From Semisulcospira habei (taxonomy: Eukaryota > Mollusca > Gastropoda > Semisulcospiridae): a stretch of 64,000 nucleotides of DNA. The stretch is taken from contig BTPG01000002.1 of the NCBI GenBank assembly GCA_036245525.1, forward strand, positions 162,500,876 through 162,564,875. The letters are read 5' to 3'. The notes below the pieces were generated by a model. That model was given only the letters and a program-made list of their open reading frames with translations, was not told the origin of the DNA and did not search any database. How positions within the stretch are numbered: the stretch's first letter is position 1; each line of letters starts with the position of its first letter. Shown here piece by piece: positions 21,401 to 33,400 of this stretch. A program made the position numbers and the translations under genes.

Positions 21401-24400
21401 CAACTTGTCATCACCAACACTACTTTCCAGCAGAAGGACAGTCGAAAGACCACCTGGATGCATCCTCGCTCCAAGCACTGGCACCTTATCGACTATGTCC
21501 TAGTGCGTCAGAGGGATCGCAGTGACGTCCTCCTCACCAGAGTGATGCCCAGCGCAGAGTGCCACACTGACCACCGCCTTGTCTGCTGCAAACTCAGGCT
21601 TAGCCTCAAGCTGAAACCCAAGAAAGGGGGCCCCCCCCAAGAAAAAGCTTGATGTTGCCAGCCTTCAGCGTGACGACATGAAAGCTGCCTTTCAGTTAGT
21701 TATTTGGGTTTAACACCGAGCAGGCAACTAAGGCCATCTCACGGCGGGAAGGGTAAAAATCTGGTCAGCCAGACTAAAAGAAAGGTCTTAAGACATGATG
21801 TAAACATACCTTAAAAATATGTCAGGCTAAAAAGTCGCTCAGGTCTTTAAAGAAAGCGTCGACAGACTCTCAAAAAGGTCAAAATAATAGAAACATCATA
21901 GTCTATAAACGCTCAAATCTTATGAAAAATATGGCACTCTCTCAGAAAACTGAAGATCTTGTCCGGGGGTACATCCCGGGAACAAAGCCTTCAAGGAGTC
22001 TGCTGTGAAATGTTTATACCTTGTGTCGATTAGATCAGCACAAGACAGCAAAAAGTGTTGAACAGAGTACTGCTCGTCGCAGGCATAACACCATGGACGC
22101 TCCTCCTGTTTTAGTAAATAAGAGTGCATAACATACGTGTGCCCGATGTGGAGCCGAGCAAGGACAGTCTCCTCACGGCAGCTGCCGCAGCGATAAGGTA
22201 GGCCATTGGACAACTTAGGAAGGGCTTCATGCAGCTTGTTAGCTTCCTCTTTGTTCCACTCGGACTGCCACTCACGGGCTATGTATGCACTAACCACATG
22301 TCTAAAATCACTATAAACAGTCTGTGTGTCAGGGACAGGGTCGTTGCGGGCATCGTTGGCAGCAGAATCTGCGATCCTGTTGCCTTCGATGCCCACATGC
22401 CCTGGGACCCAAATAAAAATGATGTCATAATATTCCTTCATCAAATCTGCGTAGAGCTCTATGATCTGCACCAGCAGTGGGTGGTCATTTCCCGTGCCCT
22501 GAAGGGTCTGCAGGGCAGAAAGAGAGTCAGACAGAATCAGGAAGTTCCTTTCTCTAGATCGATAAGCATGCCTGAGTGCCAGCAGAACCGCCTGCAGTTC
22601 TGCACTAAATAAAGATGAGTGGTCTGGGAGGCGGTGCTTAAATGGGCGTCTAGGATGGCGAGAGGACACTGCGGCCTCAGCCACTCTCCCATCCTCAGAC
22701 TTTGACCCATCCGTATAGATACGACAATAGCCAGGAAAAATTGAAAGCAGTTCATTGAGGCTCTGTTGGTATATGGCTGGTGGAGTAGAGTCTTTCTTGT
22801 AGGCAGTCAAGTCCAGCAAGATGTCGGGAACTGGTAAGAGCCAAGGTGGAGTGATGTGTTGCAGGGATTCCGAAACTCTGTCCAGGTCCAATCCGGCCGC
22901 CTGCAGATGAGGTCGGAAACGGAAAGAAAGTGGACGGACAGCTCCCGGATGGGTATCGTAAATCTCTGCAAATGATGGTTTAAAAACACAAACATAGGCA
23001 GGATTGTCTGGATGGGCCTTCAGTTTCAGAACGTAGCTGAGCATGAGGTGGATGCGGCGGAGCTTGAGAGAAGGCTCCCCTGCCTCGGCATACAGACTAG
23101 GAACTGGAGACGTCCTGAAGGCTCCAAGACATATCTGCAGACCCTGATGGTGAATTATGTTCAGACGCTGTAGCACAGACTTGGAAGCTGAGCCATACAC
23201 CACGGAGCCGTAATCCAGTTAGTACCGAACAAGGGCCCGGTACAGTTGAAGTAAGACAGTACTTTCCGCACCCCAGTCAGTACGACCAACAACACGAAGA
23301 ACGTTGAGAGCCTTCTGACAAGAGGTTCTGAGGTAATTAATATGGTTGCGGAAGGTAAGTCTTTTGTCAAAGATGACCCCCAGAAACTTCGCCTCCCCGC
23401 CCACCTTAATTGGCACTCCAGCAATGCTCAGGCTAGGTTCTGGAAAAAATTTCGTCTGGTGAGTAAAATGCACACAGACTGTCTTGAAGGGCGAGAACTT
23501 GAATCCATTGAGAGACACCCACCGCTTGATGCGATCAACGCACAGCTGCAAGCGCCTCTCAAGGGACGCAAGTCCTCGACCACGTGCGCACAAAGTAAAT
23601 TCGTCAACAAACAAAGAGCATTCAGAATCATCCTTGACGGCCTTTACAATTTTATTAATTTTAATACTAAATAAAACAGGAGATAGAATGCTGCCCTGTG
23701 GGACACCCATCTCCTGTTCAAAGGAGTCGGAGAGGGTGGAGCCCACACGGACATGGAACAACCGGTTAGTCAAAAAATTGTGAATAAAGACAGGAAGGTG
23801 CCCTTTAAAACCCATGTCCAACAAGTCAGACATTATGCCATACTTCCAGGTAGTGTCATACGCCTTCTCAAGATCGAAAAAAATTGCATAGACATGCTGC
23901 TTGTTGACAAAAGCATCTCGAATAAATGATTCAAAGCGGACTAAATGGTCAGTTGTACTAAGGAAGCGCCGGAAACCGCACTGGAGGTCTGTGAGGAGAC
24001 CCTGTGACTCAAGTTGCCACACCAGGCGGGCGTTGACCAGGCGCTCCATTGTTTTACATAAACATGATGTCAAAGCGATAGGCCGGTAGTTGCCCGGGTC
24101 AGAAGGATCCTTACCCGGCTTGGGGATTGGTACAACCACAGCCTGGTGCCAAGATGGCGGAAAATGGCCAGTTCTCCAGATATGGTTAAAGGCCTTAAGA
24201 AGTACAAGGAGTGACCTCTCAGGCAGATGCGTTAGGAATTGATAGTGGATGGTATCTAGGCCAGCAGCAGAGTTATTACGTTTCTGCAAGGCTTGCTGCA
24301 ATTCTGATAATGTAAAAGGGGCATTATAGTCTTCTGAGTTATCGGACTTAAAATCACAAATACGAGACTCTCGCTTCTCCTTCTCCCTCTGGAAGAAGGG

Positions 24401-27400
24401 TGAATAATGCTCGGTTGAAGAATTATGGGCAATGGTGGAGGCAAGCAAATTGACCATAGCTTTTTTATCTGTGACCAAGCTGGCACCATCTCTAAGATGG
24501 CCGACATAAGCCGAGCCACCCCTGCCCCTAATTCTTCGCACAGCCTTCCAGACTTTCTGGGACGGAGTCCGATAAGTTAAAGATGAGACGAAGCGTCTCC
24601 AGGAAGCACGGCGTTCACGTTTAAAAATGTAACGGGCTTTCGCCCTCTGTCTTTTAAAGGTTAAAATATTCACTTGCGACGGATTACGGAAAGCACGTCG
24701 CTGAGCAGTTTTGCGCGCTTTTTGGGCCTTGCGGCACTCTTCACTGAACCATGGTACTCTCGCCTTCCGAGGGACTGATGAAGTTTTAGGGATGGTTTCA
24801 CTCGCTACGTCCAACAAAATAGTAGTAAAATAAGAAACAGGTTCTTTAGCTGACATGACCACCTCCTCTGTAATATGAGACTGACAGAGGGAGGTGAACA
24901 GAGGCCAGTTAGCTTTCTTAAGATTCCAGCGCCCCACCGATGGGTCCTCCCCACAGCTGACCGATGACAGGACTACTGGGAAGTGGTCACTACCACACAG
25001 GTCATCGTGAACCTTCCAGTCAAAGTCCAGCATGAGAGAAGGATCACACACAGTGAGGTCTAGAACAGAACTAGATCCTGAACCTGGGATAGAGTAAGTA
25101 GGTGAGCCATCATTAAAAACACATAGGTTAAGTTGAGAAAAAACATCTTCTAACATCTGACCTCTGCCATCATAGTGGTCACTACCCCACAAGTGAGCAT
25201 GACCGTTAAAATCTCCCATGAAAATAAAGGGAGGGGGCAGCTGATCTACTAAGTTAAAAATATCATTACTACAGACCCGCAGGGATGGTGGCAGGTAAAT
25301 ACTGCATATGGTTATGGTCTTCTTTAAGGTAACCAGAGCTGCGACAGCCTGAAGACAGGTGTCAACACTAACGGGGCTACATAAAAGCTGGTTGCTAATG
25401 AGAAGAGCCACTGCACCTGAGCGTCTCTCCGAATCAGAGCCTTTATGGATAGCAAGAAAACCATTAAAGGAGACAGGGTCAGAAGTCTTCAGGTAAGTCT
25501 CCTGAAGAGATATTATTGAGGGGTTATAGGACTTCACTAAAAGGCGTAATTGTTCAAAGTTGGTGTGAAAACCACGACAATTCCACTGAAGCAGAGAGTA
25601 CATGGTTAGGTTTTATGTGGAGAACAGTTCTTTCCCCAGAGATTATTTTGGATTTGAACTTTGAAGTACATCATATATGTTATTTTCCCTGGTCTTGAAA
25701 GCAGCCTTTCCCATAGAACTCGGTCTTTTGTGGGAGGAAAGCATATCGAAAGTAAACTCCCTTCGTGCATGTTGTGCATTGTGTCCGCCGACCATCTTCA
25801 ACATTCTGCAGACTTTATGTCCGGATACAACATGCATGTTGTTCATCTGTTTTCCAGCCTAACGGCTCTAAGTGTAAGTCTGCTCTTTTGTTATTAGTGG
25901 AGATGGGATTTGTAACTGGTCAAGCACACTCGTATCCGACTGGTCTTAAGCACAAGCCAGGCAGAGTGAAATCTATCTCCGAACCGTTTCCATCAAAATC
26001 ACCATGTTCATCTAAACACCTAAATATAAAAATTTTAGTTTTTGCAACCCATTCAACCAATCCGCACTCGAGTACTCACAAGAACTGTTATGATCAAGCT
26101 TTATCGGTACTGCATGAGACACAATACAGATAGTAGCCCTCTCCATTATATTACGTTTTATTTATTTATTTATTATTGATTCATTTATGTATTCACTTAG
26201 ATATCTATTTATTATTTATTCTTTTAATTATGGATGGAAGGAATTCCTTGATGCACATGATCATTAGTGGTATGGTGGTGGCCACCAACGAGAGGAATTT
26301 TTAAAAAAAAATATGCATACATCTGTACATGTTCATAATCTATCGTTTACTTAGCATTCATATTCATAGGTCCCAGGTATCTCCAACTTATTTTATTTAT
26401 TAATTTATTATTTTATTTATTTATTTACTTATTTGTTTGTGGTGTATGTTTGCACATACACATCAGCATACAAGATGAGAACATACATGTACACATAATT
26501 ATATGGTAATAGGTGCATACCACCCACTCCCCACCCCACATACAAAACCACAGAACGCCCATTAAAAGACATGCACGTCTGTGCATGTTCATAATATATC
26601 CTTTACTTGGTATTCATATGTCCCAGGTATCTTTGATTTACTTTATTTTATTTTTTTAAATTTATTATTTATTTTTTATTTGTTTGTAAAGTAGGTTTTC
26701 TACATATGCTGATGTTCTCATACACATACATGGTAAGACTGCTCACTCCCAACCCAACTCCACAAGTCAACCACAGAACACCCACCAAAAGACAAGTACA
26801 TCTGTGCATCTTCATAATCTATCCTTTACTTAGCATTCATAATTAATGGCCCAGGTATCTTGACTTACTTTATCTTATTTATTTAACAGCCATGAGATGA
26901 CATTAGTCGCCTGCTTGGCATTAAACCCAAATAACTATTTATTTAAATTATTTATTTATTTACTTTTGTTTGTTTGTAATGCAGGTTTTGTACATACACA
27001 TCAGCATACAATAAGAAAATATACACATATAGGTAATACTAATAGGTGGCATACCGCCCGCTCCCAACCCCTACCCAAATACACACACAAAACCGCAGAA
27101 CACCTACTAAAAGACATGCACATCTGTGTATGTTCATAATCTATCCTTTACCTAGCATGCATATGTCCCAGGTACCTTAGACTTACTTTATCTTATTTAT
27201 TTAAATTATTTATTTTGTTTGTTTGTAATGTAGGTATTGTACATACACATCAGCATATACCATAAGAACATACACCATGGTGCCCCTGTGCATGTGGCCA
27301 CCAGTACTATTCTGTCATATCTGTCACACCCAGCCAATCATCTCTTCAAGCTTCTGCCCTCTGGCGGTTCCGTGCTTTGAAAGCCAGAACTTCTCGATTC

Positions 27401-30400
27401 AGATGCAGTTTCTTTCCAGAAGCTGTCCTCAGTACATCACCATCCATAGAACATGATTCCATGATTTGTGACATATGACTGATTTGTGTTTAATATTGTG
27501 TTTATCTATCTTTTAGTGCTCTATATTACAGGATGATCGCCAACTGAGTGAATGACATGATGAATGCCCTACAAGTGAGGATGTATTTTACTGTCGCCAT
27601 GCCACACAAAAATCCTTGTAACGTTTTACTTGGTGAATAAATGTCTTATGTCTTATACATGTGCATGGTAATAGGTGCCATATCGCTCGCTCCCAACCCA
27701 CTCCAGTTACACACACACAACCGCAGAACACCCACCAAAAGAATGTACATCTGTGCATGTTCATAATCTATCCTTTACTTAGCATTCATATGTCCCAGGT
27801 ATCTTTGACTTACTTTATCTTATTCATTTAACCGCCGTGAGATGGCTGTAGGCGCCTGCGCAGCGTTAAACCCAAATAACTATTTATTTAAATTATTTAT
27901 TTATGTTTGTTTGTAATGTAGGTTTTGTACATACACATACCCAGTAATAGGTGCCATACTGCCCCTCTTTCAACCCCACCCCACATACACACACAAAACT
28001 GCAGAATACCCACAAAAGACATGCACAATTGTATACTGATGGGCATTAGTTGACTGTAAAACCTATATATAGAGAATTGAGGTTAAGAAAGTGGCTTGTA
28101 TTGACTGCCTGTATTTTTAGCTGCCACCTACAAATCTCATGTGTACAGTTAATCACACACTGCACATGCAGCCATCGGTTCTGTGAAAAGTACCGTTGGC
28201 CTCATGCATAGGGGCACCAAAACTTAGAAATAAGGCGACACCTGATAACAATAACAGAACTAATATGCACACTCAGCCATTAGTTCTGTAAACAGCACCT
28301 TTGCAAACAGTTACTTACTTACTTACGCCTGTCACCCCTCCCAGGATATAGGCCGTCGACGAGAGACCTCCAGCGACTCCTGTCCTGTGCTTCTCCTTCG
28401 ATTTTACTCCAGGTGGTTCCCAGTCTCTAGATGTCTGCTTGGAGGTCTCGACGCCAGGTGTTTCTTGGCCTGCCTCTGTTCCTCTTTCCCTGGGGGTTCC
28501 ATGACAATGCCTGCCTAGTGATACTGGAAGCTGGCTTTCTCAGACTGTGACCAATCCATCAGCATCTTCTTCGCCCAATTTTATTCTCTGCTGTTATCTG
28601 CTCTGTTCTCTCCCAGAGTTTGACGTTGCTGATCTTCTCTGGCCAGTGGATTTTCAAGATTCTTCTAAGGCAACTGTTTATGAAGATCTGTACTCTGTTG
28701 ACTGTGGTTTTTGTCAACCTCCAAGTCTCTGCTCCATATAGGAGAACTGCTTTTACGTTGGTGTTGAAAATCCGGACTTTGGTGTGTTGTTACAGCTCTC
28801 TGGAACTCCACACTTTTTTCAACTGGAGAAAGGCTGCTCTGGCTTTACCGATTCGTGCTCTGACATCTGCATCAATGCCGCCTTTTTTGTCTATGATGCT
28901 CCCGAGATAGGTGAAGGACTCCACCTCCTCCAACGGGGTGCCAGCAAGCAAGACTGGTTCTTCCCTGGTTGCGTTCAGCCTCATTGTCTTTGTTTTTTGT
29001 TTGTGGATGGTGAGGCCCACTTGGGACGAGATGTCAGCAAGCCTCGTGGTCTCGTCCTGCATTTGTTGATGAGTGTGGGACAGTAAAGCCAAGTCGTCTG
29101 CAAAATCGAGGTTGTCAAGCTGTGTCCACAGTGTCCACTGTATTCCGCTTCTTCTCTGCTCTGTGGTCCTCTTCATGACCCAGTCTATGGCCAGTAGGAA
29201 GAGGAATGGAGACAGCAAACATCCCTGCCTGACACCAGTTCCGACCAGGAGCTCCCTGGTGAACTGCCCTTCGTAGATCACGCGACATGTCATGCCATCG
29301 TAGCTGCTCTTGATCAGGCAGACGAGCTTTGTGGGTACAACGTAGTGTTGTAGGAGTTTTCACTAAGTCTCTCGGTCCATGCTGTCAAATGCTTTCTCAT
29401 AATCCACAAAGTTGACGTACAGCGGGGAGCTCCACTCCAGAGACTGTTCCACATCAGCTCTACTGTTGTCTCAAGGTCTGCTTTAAGAGCCTCCGCTGGG
29501 ATGCCATCTGGCCCTGCTGCTTTGCTGTTCTTAAGGTGAAATAGTGCCCACCAAGAATGCCCTTCTTTGTTAGCAATCACAAATAAACATTTTGGTGTTT
29601 TTCATATAGTTAGGTGTCTAAAAAGATGTTTAAGACACATTTTGAAAAATTTCATGCTGGTTGCCAAGGGCAACGGCGGCCATATTGAAAATAAACAACA
29701 TATTTTTGTTCCTCCGTAAAATCCTTCAGAAGAGAGCTATTGACCCAGAACAAATTTTGTTGTGTTTTTGATGATAAGAACTACAACTTTTCAGAGGGAT
29801 TTTTTCATATCTTTATTATTAAAAATGTTATAGGGCATCACAAACTGAACATTTGTCGTGAACGAAATTCCAAACATTTATGATATTCACATGGCACTAA
29901 CTATTTTTCATTTGTAGATACCATAAAAAGCTTCTGTAAAGTTGTTATTAATGTTTTCAGCTACATGCATGCCAAATTTCATGTGTTTATGACAATTATT
30001 TGAAAGTCAACGCTGCCAGTGGAACGCCCATCACATTGGAAGGCGAGGCGCTAGAAGAGGTGGAGAGCTTCACCTACCTCGGCAGCATAGTCGACAAGAA
30101 GGGTGGGACGGATGCTGACGTGAAGATCAGGATAGGCAAGGCCAGGGCAGCATTTCTCCAGCTAAAGAACGTCTGGACTTCAAGAGACCTGTCAGTCAAC
30201 ACCAAGATCCGACTGTTCAATACCAACGTGAAACCAGTACTCCTCTATGGAGCAGAGACCTGGAGGACCACAGTGTCGACCACCAAGAAAATACAGACGT
30301 TCATCAACAACAGTCTGAGAAGGCTCCTCAGGATACGCTGGCCGGACAAAATCAGCAACGAGGAATTGTGGCAGCGGACAAAGCAGAAGCCTGCAGAAGT

Positions 30401-33400
30401 GGAGCTCCAACAACGCCGCTGGAGATGGATAGGTCACACACTACGCAAGCCAGCAACCAACACCACAAAGCAAGCCCTAAGATGGAACCCCCAGGGAAAA
30501 AGGAAGAGAGGTCGGCCACGAAACACCTGGCGACGTGACCTGGAGACAGATGCCAAGAAGATGGGCCACACCTGGGGACAGCTGGAGAGACTCGCCCAGG
30601 ACAGAGACGGCTGGAGGGACCTTGTCGGCGGCCTATGCCCCAGAGGGGGTGATGGGCGTAAGTAAGTAAGTAAGTATGACAATTATTAGAGAAGTTATGG
30701 ATGCAGTAAACCGCACAATATGGAAAACTTAGAAAATCGCGTTTGAAACTTTGGTCCCCTGCACTTAAAGTGATGAGAAGAAGAATCATCTGTGCACAGC
30801 TGCTGATTGAAAAATTTAGTTATTGATGTACCTCAGAATGCACCAGCAGCATAAACAGGACCACCCTCTTCTTCCATTATGCTTTTTTCTCTCCTGTTCC
30901 TTGGCCTGCCGAACCTTCTTTCTGCGATGCTGTTGCTTCAGTTTCAGTTTCCGCCTGCTGTTGAATTCCCTGACCCTGTCCTTCTGTTTGCCAAGCCTTT
31001 TGGTGTTTTCTCCAACATACAGACCTTGGGCAGTCATGAAATTCTGGCTAGCTGTGGAGCCCATGTTGAATTCTCCAACATACACCAGTGTGGCTGTCTC
31101 AACCTTGTCACAGGAGGCGAAGGTGTTTTTTTGACACGGACTCCAGATGACTCCATGCAGGGACTCATTTGTATTCTGGGTCTTGCCCCTTAGCCATCTC
31201 CTCAGCAGAGCAGGGTCAGCAAGTTTCCTGTACACAGGAACAAGCTATTTTGCCACCTGTCTGTTAATAGGTGTTGTAATATTTCCCTAGTGTCATGGGG
31301 GAGGATTTTCACGAGCCTGAGCATGGTTGAAGAAACACCAGGAGTCTCATCCCTTTGGGCAGCGAGCATGATGAGGATCAGTATCTGTAGAAGTACAGTG
31401 GAGAAATGAAGCCCACACTGCATCTGACATGGCCTCTACAGTAGTGCTGCTCTTGATAGCCTTGGTGTAATATGCCTAGAGTTTCTTCATTGTATTTTGA
31501 GTCAGCCTGCCCTCGCCCCTACCCCCAAGTGTGACGCCCCGTTTCTTCCTGTCTGCGACAAGATTTGTAAGTGCAGTGCCCAGTCTTTTGGAGACATGAT
31601 TAATACACTCTTCCTTTGGAGGTAATCTCCACCTCATCTCCATAAGGCTTAATTTTCTAGTTCATAATAGACATTGAAAGTTTTACAGTCCCCGTCAGAC
31701 AGCAGAATTGTGTAACGGAGCTTGTGTTTCTTCGCCGAACGCAGCCACTGCGTCTTGGCCCCCTCCACCTCCATCATGCCAGAAGAACCATTAAAATTCT
31801 TCTGGCAGTCTGGTCTGTGGCTCTCCATCCACACCTGGTAGGCATTCTCACCACACTGTCTCATTCTTTTGCCTGTGGTCTCACATGCCTGACAGTATTT
31901 ACTCATTATATAGTGTAGCTGATGTATAGCCAGCTGCAATAACAGCTTCACAGTTTGTGCACAACACTCGCAGGAATACTGCCATCCCCATCTTCTTCTC
32001 ATCATTACATACAAGTTGCACGGATGGCGATCCACATTCAGGACAAGCACAAGCTGCAAATAAATTTGCAACTTGGTTCAGGTCGCAGATTGTTGTTGGA
32101 AGAGGTGTGGCACTGTAGGAGGCACATTACTTCTGATGTCACAGCTGTTGTCTCCGTCACCATTCTCAGAAATCTTTCCGTGAAACACCCTGAACTTCTT
32201 GGCACTAGAGCCTAAAAGGTCGGAGGACCATGGAGACCCCGGTTCTAAGTGGCTACATGAAGCAACACCCACGATATCATGTGCTTTCGTTTTGTTTTCG
32301 GTCGTCTCCTGTCCGTCGCCGATCTTGCGTTTCCGCGTCTGCTTCGATAAACGGGCTTCCGTCAACTGTTTTGCTTTAGCCTTCGACTTATACCCCTTTC
32401 TTTTCGAGGCTGCTGGCCTTGGTTTCGTCATTTTACTTCTAAAAGCGAGAAAATTGGCTAAAAAACACGATCGAGCACGCGTTATAAACAAAGTCGAAGC
32501 GTCACCGGAAGTAAGAACAGTTTGTAACTCAGCCAATCAGTATTCAGAATGGTGTGGTAATGTTACTATTTTTAGAAACCAATGACGTCGTTATCCTTAT
32601 ATGGTGATAATCGGCCTCTCGGTGGGTTCGGAAAATGCAAGAATGTGTTCCGATGATTCCCGAAGACCGCTGATCATATTATGGGATGGAAAGGGGAGAG
32701 AATGCTGATTCCAACCATACCAAACTTTCCAGCATTTAGCGAAGCGGTCGGTCTGTATCGAACGATCGAAAATGACGAATTTTCTAACAAACAAAATTTG
32801 TTACAGCCCAAAATAGACAGGGTAGGTGCAGAAAATGTGTTTTATTTCAATAAACATTACTTTTTGAGTGAAATGAAGCATGATAAGTGAAAGAAAATTG
32901 AATAAAAGTGATGAAAATGCCTCTATCTCAAAATCATGAAATTTTTTTAAAATTCGTAAATCGGAGCATTTTGCTGGGCAATACATCCCCTTAAAAAAGC
33001 CACTGCTCTTCTGATCTCTTCCTGGCTGGGTCTGTCACAGCTGATGGGTAGGTCGGTCTCTGCTGGCTGGATGTCTGGGGGGTCGGGTGGACTGGGTCTG
33101 TTCAGTAACTCTTCATCTGTCGAGTTGGTCTGCTCTGTCTGCAATAGACTTGCCTTCTTTGTCTTTTACTAGTCTTTCTGTATGGCCATACTTGCCCGAC
33201 AATCTTCTGGTAATGTCGTAGAGCTGTTTCATGTTGCCGCTGCCTGCTGCCTTTTTTGCCTCTGCTGCCAGGCTGTCTGTGTAGGCCCTCTTGTCTGCCC
33301 TGATACTCCTCTTCACCTCGCGGTTGGCTTCCGAGTATTCCTCCTGTGCTCTTGCTTTGGCTGCCCTCGTGCGACTGTTGTTGACAATTGCTTTCTTCTG

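Larger units (their letters stand above)
29535..32990 (-). mobile_element. TTAA-flanked DNA transposon, Kolobok/Mutator-like transposase, inserted in LINE-B
   Basis: 3456 bases between TTAA at 29531-29534 and TTAA at 32991-32994. The two ends are imperfect inverted repeats: GGTGAAATAGTGCCCACCAA on the left against GGGGATGTATTGCCCAGCAA (reverse complement of the right end), about 21 of 28 positions matching. It carries a broken transposase gene (30816-32431) and a later LINE-B insertion (30001-30675). TTAA targets are used by Kolobok and piggyBac; the protein is of the type databases call 'Mutator-like transposase domain', which I associate with Kolobok. Confidence 0.82.

Noticed and set aside
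26270..28030. CRISPR-like array
   Set aside because: Units are ~220-260 bp, imperfect, with no short repeat/spacer pattern, and the genome is eukaryotic.
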